Assembly: GCA_036852015.1 (NCBI GenBank)
Contig: JAANDG010000230.1
Location: forward strand, 1 to 64,000
Length of the DNA stretch: 64,000 nucleotides
Origin: Pelodera strongyloides
Lineage: Eukaryota; Nematoda; Chromadorea; Rhabditida; Rhabditidae
Direction of reading: 5' to 3'
Below, piece by piece: positions 1-12,000 of this stretch. Below the pieces are notes generated by a model, which worked only from the letters and a program-made list of their open reading frames with translations, did not search any database and was not told the origin of the DNA. Each line of letters begins with the position of its first letter. The stretch's first letter is position 1. A program made the position numbers and the translations under genes.

Positions 1-2230
1 CACATTTATATAAAGCATCCACCAAGAGACCAAGAGACTTATCGTGGGTAAGGAAAACATCTTTCATACCACCACATGAAATAACAAATTAACACAAAGA
101 AAGTAAACACACCTTTATATGCGTTTTCGAGTATGTTGAATGCAGACAGAATTTGAATTTATTATCGAATACAGAGAGTCCAATCAAACCAGCACCCTGA
201 AAATAATATCACTGGCAAATAGAACACCGGCACCGCATTTCACACACAGTAAACATAATGTGTTTTTTTACAATCAAGACATATTGAGACAGATAACTTA
301 ATTACGAGATTATTCTTCTTACTTTATATTCGCAAACCAACTAAACCTAATCAACTCAGCTAGCAGAACGCACAATGACCATGTAGATATGAACGAACCT
401 ACTACCACTACCATTAGCAGCCACAAAAAAAGCTAAAAAGGGACTATAAAGCCATATTGAACACCGACGGCAAACAACTGCTTACCAATACAAAACTGAG
501 CGTTTCCTAGCACAGATAGAGACAGCAACTCATCTACTCATCTCGCTTCATCAATATAGTCCGTTGATTTTGGGGATGTTTTACTTTTCCAATCATCGTT
601 TAGACTGAAACATGTTCTCTTCATGAATTCAAGAAAAAAATACATGAACCAGCAAATTCTACGCCAGATAATCACTAACTTAGTGAACAATAATTCGCAA
701 ATTCACATGAAAAGAGTCCGCATTTTCTCACCTACAAGGCGACATAATCAGAATAACGACATGGGTAGTACTCTCTTCAAAGGGAAGCTGTCGAGTAAAA
801 ATGTTACACGCAAGAATTCTGCACCAAGATTCAAGTTAAATGACTCACATCCAATCACTCTCAGCTATTCGATTTCACTGATGCACCCAAAGGTTCCTGA
901 ACATCAGAGATGCCAATTCGAATTTTCTTTCTTCTCTTTTGGAGAACTTATTTCGTACTGTTGTTCGGCCGACTCTTTTGATTGCTCTGACCTAAATGAA
1001 ACTGTATTTACACGAAGAGCACCCGCACTGAAATACTCCAACTATGAAATGTTTAGTAGTTGTAGTTTAGCACAGCACAATCAAGCAGAAATCTAGTGAC
1101 ACATCTTCATCGTTCACATAAACAAATAATTCTTACACCATAATGTTAAGCTCCTACCAGTACAAGAACCAGAAAATGGGACCAACAATTAACGTTAAAC
1201 TTACCCAGTACAGTAAATAGTAGGATGGTGCACGGGTGACCGGAGGCAATCTGTGGAAAACGTTCAAGTAGCAGTCAGCCGACACGCCTGTGAAGATGAA
1301 GAAAGCGTCAGTTTCACACGGTGGTGCACGATCATAATAAAATAAAATAAGGAAAGCTGTACTTTGAAGGCTGAATGCAGAAACAGCAAATAGAAAACTC
1401 CTTGTACCATTTAAAAAAAAAAAAACATTTAAAAAAAAATTATATGCTCTGAGACTTAAATCAACCACGCCAATAATAATTTGATGGCAAAATGTTTAAC
1501 TTTCTATCGGATTATACGAAAAAAAACCAGTATAATATATACTGAACTAGGAGCCACAAAAAGAGCTCCACCAAATACAAAACAAAGCAAAAATACCCGG
1601 GAAGGCATAGTAGAGGTTTCTTAAAGGGACCATTCTTTTCGCGCTGGTTTCATCATCAAGTTGTAGCAGTTCCTTTGTGGGGAGTCAAATTAAGGAAGCA
1701 CTGACTAAGACTCTTGCATCCTAAACAAAGAAAAACATGTATATATGATAAATCTATCGGGAATCAGGACGTCACGGATTCGCGTAATCGACAAGTCAAT
1801 TGATAGCAAAGCAACAAGAGTAACCTAATATAAATGGAACGAAAATATAAAGAATACAACAACACACGATACTTTTGGCGAAATTCGTGTCTAATTAATG
1901 TAGCTAAGGAATGAAAAACGACTATTATTTGCAACAATTCAACTAAATACCATTTACAACTAGTAATACGAAAATCAGAAAACATGTGGTGCTACAACGC
2001 GAAACTTTTCAACAAACAAGGTGTATTTTATTATTTATATTTATTCAAATTAAAACGATAAATGGTACAGCATAAAGACAATGACGAAAGGCGTACTGTG
2101 TAACAGTAAATAAAGGTTAGGTTCTGGCTTCGAGAAATAAACATAGTGCAAGAGAAAAGTTATTAAATGTCTATGTCTTGTAAAATTCAATCACATGTAT
2201 AACATGTAACATTATAACTAATAGTCATCG
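1..2230. other. AT-rich stretch, no supported gene
   Basis: No exon chain, RNA gene or clear repeat is visible. An ATG-initiated 157-codon open frame at 623-1096 (+) is rich in Asn, Ser and Phe, has no recognisable motif and no convincing splice context, so I treat it as chance. Homopolymer A runs occur near 1411-1440. Confidence 0.5.
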
Positions 2231-2244
2231 TTCAGAGAGATTTA

Positions 2245-2825
2245 AACGAGAGAGAGAGAGAGAGAGTTGCAGAGAGAGAGTTACAATGACTTTCAGATGG
2301 ATCCCTAGACTTTTTCACTTAAAATAACAGGCTGGAATACGTTGTTTTGAGAAACCTCAAGAGAACATCTCACATCTGCTAAACAAAGGTTTCTCAAAAC
2401 ACAGCATTCCAGCTGCAAGTTCTATTTATATTCTACAATACTACCATGCTACTAACCTAAGTTGCCTTAGAGTGAACACCCCCTACTACGTCCATTGTGG
2501 CGTCCTTATATACATATCACCCACCACAATGGCCCGCCAACTAACCTCCTCTCCTCCGGTCCAGTTTCTTCGTCACCCCCTCTTCCACAAGCCGCACCCG
2601 TCCTGCCGCTCCACGATGACGCCAGCCTCCCTTCGTGTTCGCCGTTTGTCGCGGGTCAGGCCCGCGCCAGACCCGGGCCAGCACTTCTGGCCTGCGGACC
2701 AGAGCTTACCTCACTTACCCTTTGTCCACCCAGGAAACTCCTTTCAGGAGGAGTCCTGTCCAAGTCGCCCTCCCGTCTGGGATGCGCTCATTTTTTTTAC
2801 CGAGTCATTGCTTGACTTACCTGGT
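2245..2825 (+). repeat. LTR/UTR-like dispersed repeat, copy A
   Basis: Collinear but diverged copy of 34390-35100. Both start with a GA microsatellite and then share TGACTTTCAGATG, a TCCCTAG..CTTTTTCACT block, TATATTCTACA.TACT, GGGATGCGCTCATTT and ACCGAGTCATTG in the same order and orientation. Copy B has an AATAAA just before the shared block, which fits a retroelement LTR or 3' UTR. No coding region is attached. The family is not identified. Confidence 0.5.
2331..2413. repeat. 83-bp inverted repeat (hairpin) inside copy A
   Basis: GCTGGAAT at the left pairs with ATTCCAGC at the right, and TTTTGAGAAACCT pairs with AGGTTTCTCAAAA, leaving a loop of about 30 nt. Copy B of the surrounding repeat lacks it, so it looks like a small insertion (MITE-like). 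A precursor-miRNA shape is also possible, but nothing supports expression. Confidence 0.6.
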
Positions 2826-2899
2826 TACTCGTCCGTTGAGTCCGCCAGCTTGTTGTCCATCATCGGACGGGAAACTGACGCGAAGGCGGCGAAGGTAAA

Positions 2900-5190
2900 A
2901 GGAGGTCGAGCTGGAAGAGTAAAGTGACTGAGCGCCGAATGTCAACATTAGCGATCATGGAAACATGAAGATAAGGACACACTTGTCAAATAAGAGGAGA
3001 AGGAAATAACCCGTGTGTAAACTTATTTCATTAAAAAGATTTTAGAGGCGGAGAGCGCACAGCATCATTGTAAGACATGATACGACTTCTCACCTCAACT
3101 CTTCACGGTGTTTTGTGGCGATCCAATTCAATTCTCACCAGTCTTCGTCGGAAGGCGCCATCAATCATGCCAGGTTGAAAATCAGTATTAGTAACATATC
3201 ATACATACAGTCAAAACAGAATCGAAAATTCCCTCGCAACTCAAAATTCGCGCTGCATTTCAAAGCTGCTGAATAGTTTATCTAGAAAAAAAACATATAC
3301 AAAGGATAAGCATACAACTTACATTATCGAAAGATACAGCACGCAAGACGACCCTCAGGTTGCGAAGACTGCGCAATTCCAACCAAGTCCACATTCACAC
3401 TTAAGAGTCTACCTAAAGATCGAATAATACACTGAGTGAAAAGGAAACATAATTAAGGATTCGATTCGTTTCGAGAAGAAAAACAAGCGTGTAGAGTTTA
3501 TCCTATAATCCTTCAATTTTTTTGAAAAGGGAAAGAAACGCTGTAAAATGTGAAGGAATAAAGGAAGACAGTTAAGAATCAAAACCGTATATGGGCCAAC
3601 ATAAAGAATAAGAAGCAGAAAGCAGCTAAGGAGAAAAACAAGCGAAATTTGGATTTCACGGTTTTTGCTCGGATTTTTAGGTGTAAAAGATAGAGAAGTG
3701 TGCTCAAATGAAATAAATAACGTGGGAATAACGAGCACATGCAAAATTAATTAAGAAACAAACATACACACAGAAATTCACGAAACAAAGCAACAAAAAG
3801 TAGGCGTGGATGAATCGGTCGGTCGGATTCCGAATCGGATTTCTAAAAACAAATTCAAACTCGCGGCATACAGTAGAGTCAGGAAATTCCAGCGGGTATT
3901 TAAATTTTCTCTAACAACCGTAGTTACATCGTATAGTGTAGAAAGCCATTTTTATTTTTTTTTGTTCGCCTACTGAAAAGAATAGTTTGTTTATTTGTGC
4001 TTGTCATCGTACTTCATGTGCACGAGCAATGCGTTGAGGCCACTCTGCATTCTGAATCGTGTCCAACTGTGGTATATCCCGGTTGGTACAGGTACATTTA
4101 CCGCTACATTTACCGCTCGCTTTACTTCGTTGTACACTGAATAAAGTATTCATATGTACCTCAAAGACAGCTTGGGTCTCAAAGACAGCTTTTGATGAGT
4201 TGCGAATTTCATGTTGCTGTTGCAGGTGGGATACATTTTCCGCTTTACTTCGGTGTGCACTGAATAAAGTATTCATCAAAGACATTATGCGCGGTTCTGC
4301 AGTGTTATCTACGATACCGTGTTCATTTCACTGCGTGAATCTCGATGTCATTGTTGTCTGCAGTTCGTTGCTGGCCATGTTTCCTTCTTACTTGCCATCG
4401 TTTCATGTTCATTTTAGTTCAGGAAGGTTTTCGGTGAATCGGTTGTCCGGGCCCGGCCGTCCTGTCCAGAGATATGAGTGTTGACGTTGACGAAGATATA
4501 CTCTACACCTCGATTGAACCTGAATGCTAATGGTCTGTCAATATTACAGTGCAGTCTGTGTCTGTGCTGTCGATTAAGGATTAAGTCCACCGATGTCTTG
4601 TAAATTTGCAATATAAAGAGGTGTGAACTGATAATTTTTCAGTTATTTCTATTCATTATTTATTTCGTTGTTTAAAATCGGAGCTTGTCTGTATGTGTGT
4701 GCTGTGGGCAATGTTACTTTTTGATTGATTCGTTTTCACATGACAATTACTTGGCTGTCCTAGCCTGACGGATACCATTCTGTGCATTTGAGCATTAACA
4801 TGCTTTGTGTGTCACTTGTCATTGATCTTATTTTCGGTTAAATTTAGGCTTTATCTTTGGCGTTGCGAACTTGAGCTGTTGTCAACGTCAACTTCAACTT
4901 CAGCGTTTCGTGTTGTTCTCGTGAGTGTCTACATGGGAAGTTACTAGCGTTGAGGTGGTGAGTTGAAGACAGTGTGCCATTTTATGCATTAAAGGTTTTA
5001 AAACACCAAATTCTGTATCGGTTTTGTGAGTAATAACGATTAACTTGCGGCTCCCCTGGGAGTCATTTTTCGTTCTCAGGCTGCCATACAAAATAACGCG
5101 TCGGTTTTATTAATTTTATTTGTTCGCGTTGAGGGGCAATTATGTGTCCGTTCAAATGGTGTATTCATATTGTTCATCTTTGATCCTCCT
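2900..5190. other. No supported gene; one short tandem duplication
   Basis: No exon chain can be assembled. The segments 4116-4153 and 4239-4276 are near-identical (both end in GAATAAAGTATTCAT), giving a 123-bp offset duplication. Otherwise I see nothing. Confidence 0.45.
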
Positions 5191-5195
5191 CCTCC

Positions 5196-6839
5196 ATGAC
5201 AAGCAATTTATGGCAATGCTTATTTCCAGATGATACAGACCGTTCTGCCCAGCCAGATATGTATAACCACCCAGCGCGACCGTGTGACGACGAGGTAAAG
5301 GGAGCTGCACATAAAATACTGTGGTTTGTGGTTACCATTGTTCTTTACCATGTTCTATGATTGTTGTTGGAATCCTACCATTTGTCCACCCACGTGATCG
5401 GTTTTTTGTTACGTTTCTACATCCAAAAAGCGTAACTAATTTATCCAAGTAAAGTAGTAATGTAGTATATGTTGACCAATGAAATCTATGAATTTTAGAG
5501 ATTTTTATTGTTTATGTGATGTGTGCGTAGTGAATTGTATGTGACATTACGTATGTTACTGAAGAATACATAGCTAAGGATTTGGAATCTTTTTTTTTGC
5601 TTGTATTGTACAGGTTTATCCAGTCCTTTTTTGCCTGTCTTGATTCTGATTTTTCATTCATCGACTATGCGCTATGCCTTGCGATTTCTTCTTTCTTAAC
5701 TATAGACTATAGACCATGATAGTTTATTTTCATCTGTTTAGAATGGAATGAAATGTGTGGAAGACACACTAGTAGTTGCCGGTCATATGAAAGCGTGTAC
5801 AATTATGGATGGGATTGGGGACATGACATGGGGACGTTGGATCAGGTAGGTATTTGACTTTTTTCTTTACTTTGATTTTTGGGGTACTCGCGTTTTATCT
5901 CGTAATTATCAATTATCATTGTCATAAGCTTCGTTTGCTGGGTTTGACGGAAATCGAACTCAAACTTCAGACCTGCCATGTCCTTGTTCAATAGGTTTTA
6001 ATATGAAGGATGAACTTTGCCCATTGCCCTTTGGACTGTTTTTTTTTGTTCAGAATTCCGTGTCTCAAACGATCCTTTATTTCGAAATGTAGGTATCGGT
6101 ATCGCTCGCGGCTCGTGGTGGAGGTGCTGTTCGTCGCCAGTTCCCTGGTCGACTGGGCCGTCAGCTGGCTTGTTCTGGAAGTGAAGAGAGCGCAGACGAC
6201 CCGGCAACACCATCCACTCCCACGTCTGATGATTCGGGCACTGGATACGGTAGGTGGAATATGGAATTTGTACCTTATTTGATTAGTGATACAGTTGATT
6301 TTTGTGTGCATGGTGAGTATATTGCAATATGGACAATACGCAAGGTCATTTCTCTAGGTTGTATTCCCTTTATAGGTGTTAGTTATTTCGATGGCTAATC
6401 ACTAATTAATGATCACTTATGCTTTTTATAGTACACATTGCAGAGTTGCTTGCTCCCTGCCGCCTGCCCTTGAATGCTGTTTGAAGTATTGGAGTTGCGT
6501 TTGGAGTTTGGAGGATCTTTCGACAAACAACAATGCTACAATATACGAGATGGTGAGTCTTATTTTCAGAGACTCATTTTATGGTTTTAATGTGTGATAT
6601 TTGTCGGCTCGTAATGTTGTCTAACCACTTGGCCGTTCCTGGGTACCATGTCCGCTTGCTAGCTATTTGCTATTATACCCAGGTGCAAGTGTCTCGGCTC
6701 TCGACTTTTCCAGTAATGTTTCATTACATATAGATAATCGATAAGTGTTTACGCGTGGCTTAACTTATATACATTGCAGAGTTTGATCAATGCCTCCCGC
6801 TGCGAGGACGGTCGATTGGAGGAACGGATAAACGGATAA
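5196..6839 (+). CDS. Spliced gene model 1, unknown product
   Basis: Exons with GT-AG borders: 5196-5294, 5742-5845, 6093-6249, 6444 or 6446-6552, and 6780-6839. From the ATG at 5196 one chain runs in phase through exons 1-3 and stops early in exon 4. It gives about 130 residues with a hydrophobic, possibly membrane-spanning segment in exon 3 (core VLFVASSLVDWAVSWLVLEV). A second chain reads exons 2-5 in another frame and stops at 6839; exon 3 then encodes a Ser/Asp/Pro-rich segment (SGSEESADDPATPSTPTSDD). Both are internally consistent, so the frame is unresolved and a non-coding transcript is possible. No family is recognised. Exons 4 and 5 and their introns are duplicates of one another. 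Confidence 0.4.
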
Positions 6840-7190
6840 ACCACGATGACGGATGAACGATGTCATTGTGAGTTTTGAGGTTCATGTTTCCTTTTATGGA
6901 TTTAATATGCCTGATGATGTCGTTCGGCTCGTTCGTATTGTTGTTCAACTATTTGATCGTTACTGGATGCCGCTTACTAGCTACTTGTTATTATTTACAC
7001 AAGATACTGTATTGCCGGCCTGACAGGAATAGTGTTCGTCATGAACAACCGAGATCTTTCCTTACATAACCGATAAGAGTTTTCACTTGACACTATTAGA
7101 TTAGGCTTATTAGGGCAATGTTTCATTACATATACATTAATTAATAGGGGTCTTATGCGCAAGTGGCTTAACCTAACATTCATAGTGAAA
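6444..7190 (+). repeat. Tandem duplication of an exon-intron unit
   Basis: 6444-6779 and 6780-7190 are diverged copies. Each begins after CATTGCAG with AGTTTG/AGTTGC, then has a gtgagt donor, a cggctcgt block, a ccgctt..ctagct block and AATGTTTCATTACATAT. The identity covers the intron as well as the exon, so whole units were duplicated. Confidence 0.6.
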
Positions 7191-7199
7191 TGTTTTATG

Positions 7200-8820
7200 G
7201 AATGTAAATAATCAAATGCGGTTTACTTCCAAGCGGTTTACTTCCAAGCGTTCCTAACTCGACATCGTTTCCAGTGAAACATATAGAGAAATTAATATTA
7301 GGAGTTGATATACACAAACATCTGACTTGGTTTACTTGCGCAATGTTTCAATTGAAACATATTGATAAGTTTATGCGGAGTTTCACATTAAGCCGCCTAA
7401 AACAAACCTTTGGTGCTTTTTCAAGTGTAGCACTTATACATGACCAAATATAAGCGAATAGATTTATATGCACAGTGTGGACTAAGATGTTTAGAGAGTT
7501 TCGGGTTGGGGCTGTCAAATGTTCATGTTCAACGTTTATTTTCAGGATTCTTCATTTTTCATCAAATCAAGGACACGGATGGAGTGTTTATTGGCATTGG
7601 ACGTATGAAGACTGAGTGGATCGATCTTAGTGGAGATAAGTATTCCTGTACTTTTTCTTTGTATTTTTCGTGATGTTCCTTGCTCTTATATCCAAGTTGT
7701 GTCCGATGGTATGTTCGTGGTCATGTCTTACGTTATGTTCCGCTTTCCGATGAGATGAGAGTTTCATTTGTGAATTGTTGATCGTTATTAAAGCGAAATA
7801 GCAGCCGGTTCTTGAAACGCATCTCCAATATCAGCATTCTTACGCAGTTATCGCAGTTATGCTAATTCTAATTGAGGTCTATTTTTCATTCTAATTTATG
7901 CTCTTTTGGATATTATGCATAAGAAAGAAGGGGTACACGATGCGTTTCAAAAACCGGCCGGTATTTCGCTTAAATGTGTTTTACATTCAGTGTATGTAGT
8001 TGTGAGGTGCCTGTGGACTCTGATTATAACCCATTCTTTTGAGTTATTAGTTATTACTTTGCTCATGTGTCGTGTGATTTACGTTGTCAACTGTGTTTGT
8101 GAGTTTGTTAGGTAGAGTACTGTGACAAGTTAACATAACTGTGTTGTCATTGTCTACGGCGTCAGGCGTGCTTGTATGAATGTTGTCATGCACTGTGTTA
8201 CATATACATTATTTATTGTTGTCATTGTCTGTATTGCTATACTGTGTGATTCTTGTCAACTCGATATGTTACACCTGTGTTGCATAGTGTCATTGTAGAT
8301 TGATATACTGTGTATGTCGTTTGTCGTTGTGAAATAAATGTATTTGTTACTGAGTTATTCTGTGTGTGGACTAATTTATTGTTGTTAACGTTCAAGTGAT
8401 ATTTATCCAGTTGTTATGTTGTTTGTGATTTCGATGTCGATGTCGTGGGTGGTTTGTTTGTCCTTGTTTATCTTTGATAATTGAGAGTGATTGTGAGAAG
8501 TGGTTGTATCTTTCTTCCATTACTGTAGTGTATCATTTAGTTAGTGTCATTGGTTGGTATCCATGTCTATTGCATTAGCTTAGTTATCGTCTGGTTGAGT
8601 ATGTGGTATGGTATTCTAGATTCTAACATGAATATTCGTTACGAGTTCATGCACTTTCCATCGTATGTATTCTGTGTGCGTTGCTTTCTCGTATCTCACA
8701 TGGCATTCTAAACTACCATGAGTATCCGTTGGGATTTTACGTACTTCCTATCGTATTTATGTTATGTTATGTGCGTTTCGTTTTCGTATGCCATTCACTT
8801 AATGCTATCTTTTCACTGTC
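7200..8820. other. Mostly non-coding; one possible isolated exon
   Basis: Apart from the MITE at 7788-7973 I see no gene. A stretch after the ttttcag at 7545 is open (it contains IKDTDGVFIGIGRMKTEWID) and could be an exon, but no donor or partner exons are clear. The rest is T-rich without structure. Confidence 0.4.
7788..7973. mobile_element. TTAA MITE, copy 1
   Basis: Palindromic non-autonomous element with TTAA at both ends. It starts AGCGAAATA.CAGCCGG and ends in ACCGGCCGGTATTTCGC. It has no ORF. It is one of 17 related copies in this window. Confidence 0.85.
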
Positions 8821-8822
8821 GT

Positions 8823-9003
8823 AAGTTGGCGTGCAAGCGGTGGCCTTACGGCGTGCAATGTCCACGTACGCTAGTACCCAGCGACGTGTAACGTTTTTCC
8901 TCGTCGTAACGTTGCCTCTTACGTCGCAACTTTGCCGATTGCACGCCGTAACGTTGCCGCTTGCACGCCATCGCGTTGCCGCTTGCGGCTTGCACGCCAA
9001 TTT
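8823..9003. mobile_element. GGCGTGCAAGC-type MITE, copy 1
   Basis: Inverted ends AAGTTGGCGTGCAAGCGG (left) and CCGCTTG..GCACGCCAATTTT (right), with several internal repeats of the same GCACGCC/AACGTTGCC words. A shorter relative lies at 48507-48620. It sits immediately upstream of the start codon of gene 2. Confidence 0.65.
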
Positions 9004-9031
9004 TCACTTTGTTTAGAGTCGTGCAATCAAT

Positions 9032-12000
9032 ATGGCGATTCTCAACGGAGCTATTGGAGGCAACGGAGGACAGGGAGCAAGGCAGAGCCCCCGACTGGCC
9101 CGCCAGGCTTTGCTCAGGGCCCCGGTTGACCACCTGGGGCTCCTGGACGTGGCGGCGGAGTTCAGCCGGGTAGGTATTTGTTATTTTTTCATGTTTTTTT
9201 TTGGTAACTGATACTGAGTCCGATTCGTGTGTTTTGGATTTGGGGACCGAATGAAACCACTGTGTCAGCAGGCTTGTTCATAGCCATTTGATGACTAATT
9301 TATGAGTAAGTCGGGTAGATGCGCCGCATGAGGCAACCCGCCCCTCTGTGTGTAACCCGGAGCTAGGGACAATCAGTATTGGTTGCGTGAAAAAGTGTGC
9401 GTGTAGCTCAACCGGTGAGTGCTTGCTAGCCATGCAAGTGACGCGGGTTCGAATCTGCTCCACGCCAAGTTTTTTCACAATAGACCAGATTGTTGCCTAG
9501 GAGCCATGAAGGCTAAGTGGGGGCCGAACCGGGTCCCAAGAGTTGTTGGGAATGGTACACAGTGGATTATGCCTGTGGGACCAGGCACTCTTGGGGAGAG
9601 GGTAGTAAGTCGGGTAGATGCGCCGCATGAGGCAACCCGCCCCTCTGTGTGTAACCCGGAGCTAGGGACAATCAGTATTGGTTGCGTGAAAAAGTGTGCG
9701 TGTAGCTCAACCGGTGAGTGCTTGCTAGCCATGCAAGTGACGCGGGTTCGAATCTGCTCCACGCCAAGTTTTTTCACAATAGACCAGATTGTTGCCTAGG
9801 AGCCATGAAGGCTAAAGTTATGGTGGTTTTCGATGAAATTTATGGTGGTTTTCGATGAAATTTAAACTGGGCGTAAATAAAGATTGTTGGTGCTGTTATG
9901 TTTGGCTTATTGATTGGAAAAATCGCTTTAACAAAACAGCGTTCAAAAACTTCCTTGCTGTTGCTTCCCGACGTGGTCAAAGTCAGTCCGGGGGTGGTCC
10001 GTGCGTGCTGTTACGCTTACGCACCAACTTATACCCAGTATTTTAGGCAAGGGTCTACCTGGACGCCGTGGAGAGCTGCCTCAACGCAGATCGCACCTTT
10101 TATGGTGTGTGGTCTGCTCGAGGCGGCCTCTTGGCACGCGCCCTATTCCATCAAGGGGCTGTCCAGGCGGACGTGGTAAGTGATAATTGATAATTACACG
10201 ATTATTTTGTCTTCTTTATAATTAGTTCATAATTTCTAACGTTTATTTGACTGAACCTTAGACCTTAAGTGATTTCCGTGCATAGTTGTTTCGAGCATGT
10301 TGTCACTTTTGGTTGAGATTTATGCTCGAAACACCTGTACACGGAAATAAATTGCTATTTCTTACTCTTTCATTTATTCTTATTGTTATTTTAGTGCCGA
10401 GCTGCGCGGGGCTTGCGGCAGTTGTTGATGGTGGCTCATTGCTACCTCACAACTGCTGGAGGCCAGGTGGGGAATCCGAAGGAGCTGGGACTGGCCAAGT
10501 CGGCGCTGAAGAGGGTAAGTACTTTTTGTATATTATGGGTTGTAGTTGTACGGTCATTTGATGACCGTACAATGCTTTCTGTAGTGTAACCTGACGTAGT
10601 TCATGTATGATATAAATTTGTGACTCCTGACTTATTACTTAATAGATTTCCTGTTACCAGAGTTTCTCTATAATTGCAAGTCTAATTCTTTGTATTTTAG
10701 TTGGGCGATAAGTACTCGCCGACCTTGCACAACTCTGCTCGGTCGGCAGTGCTGGTCGCCAACCTCCCGGCGTTCTGGAGGTTGGTGTGCGACTCGGCGG
10801 CGGAGATGGACGCGGAGAACGACCACCTCGTAAGTACTTTTGATGTTGATTTTTATATTTTATTGAGGCCTTGTACACTAGGTGATTTACAAGTGTACAT
10901 TCATTATTTCAATGATTTTCTATAAAAAAAGTGCTGGATTGAGTTGCGCTCACACGACTCTCACTTATACTTATCTATGGAAATCTTTATTGAAACGATG
11001 AATGTACAATTGTCTCTTGCACACTATTCGGTGTACCGATAATTATAACTACGCTTGTAGTTTTGAGGTTTTTTGGGGAGCTATTCCTTTCATTCGTAGA
11101 CTTCCGTTGTACTGTATTGGTTGTCACAATGAATTTGCACTGCAGAATGTCGCTTACAAGTGACAAAAGTTTATTTACCCTATTGGTAATTAGTATGCCG
11201 TTTACAACTACGTTTCATACCCTAAGCTCACCGACGAACCCCGCCGGAATTAGAATATTGCATAAATTAGAGGGATTCCGGTCAGAATATTAGGCATGAG
11301 AAGCTCGGAGGTTGGTATGGGAATTTCGCGGAAACGTATCATAAATAGAGAAAATTTCGCGAACCACCTCCGATCACGCCTCACTGCCGAGGCTTTGTAT
11401 CTCATTCGTGTTTGTTTAGCATCCTCTCCTGCACGCCGACGCCACCGCACCTCCAGCACCCCTCCATCTACACCAGGCCCCAGCTCTTCCCAACCCACCA
11501 GCTCCACAACAACCCCAAGTCCCCGGTAAGTTGTTTTCATTGGTTACTTCCTTATGTTGGTACAATTTTGATGTCTCCATGGGGCTAAGTGCTATGTTTC
11601 ACGGAAATATGTATATTTTAAATTGGTTCTCAAGGAGTTTTTTTATTGCTTGCATCCTCATGGTTACACACTGTTGGTAATAGTTAGATGTGTTACATGG
11701 GACTAAGAACGCTATGTTTTACACAAATATAGATGTTCGTTTTAAATTGATTCCGAAGAAGTTTTCCTTGATCGATTGTTCATGTTGAGACAATTTCGAT
11801 TAGCATTCAGCTAAGCACGCTATGTTTTGCGCACATGTAGGCGTTTAAAAAAACTCCGGCACTGGTCGGTATGTTTCACCAAATTACATATAAGTTTGTT
11901 GTAATGATTTCCGGTGTTGGTCTGATCAGGAGGTTACGAGCATTCGACGTAGAATATGCCATCGCCATGAGTTGTATAGTTGAGGGGGGGGGGGTGTAGA

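Larger units (their letters stand above)
9305..9815. repeat. 212-bp segment in tandem, 299-bp period
   Basis: 9305-9516 and 9604-9815 are near-identical by eye and separated by about 87 bp. Each unit contains a tRNA-like segment. The duplication lies inside intron 1 of gene 2. Confidence 0.85.

Noticed and set aside
623..1096. 157-codon plus-strand open frame as a gene
   Set aside because: No motif, Asn/Ser/Phe-rich composition typical of AT-rich chance frames, no splice or polyadenylation context.
2472..2927. 151-codon Pro/Ser/Arg-rich frame
   Set aside because: It lies inside the LTR-like repeat. The composition comes from a CC-rich non-coding block, and three overlapping frames are all open.
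9278..9777. Two identical minus-strand frames starting MKKLGVEQIRTRVTCMASKH
   Set aside because: They are translations of the tandem repeat with its tRNA-like unit, not a duplicated gene.
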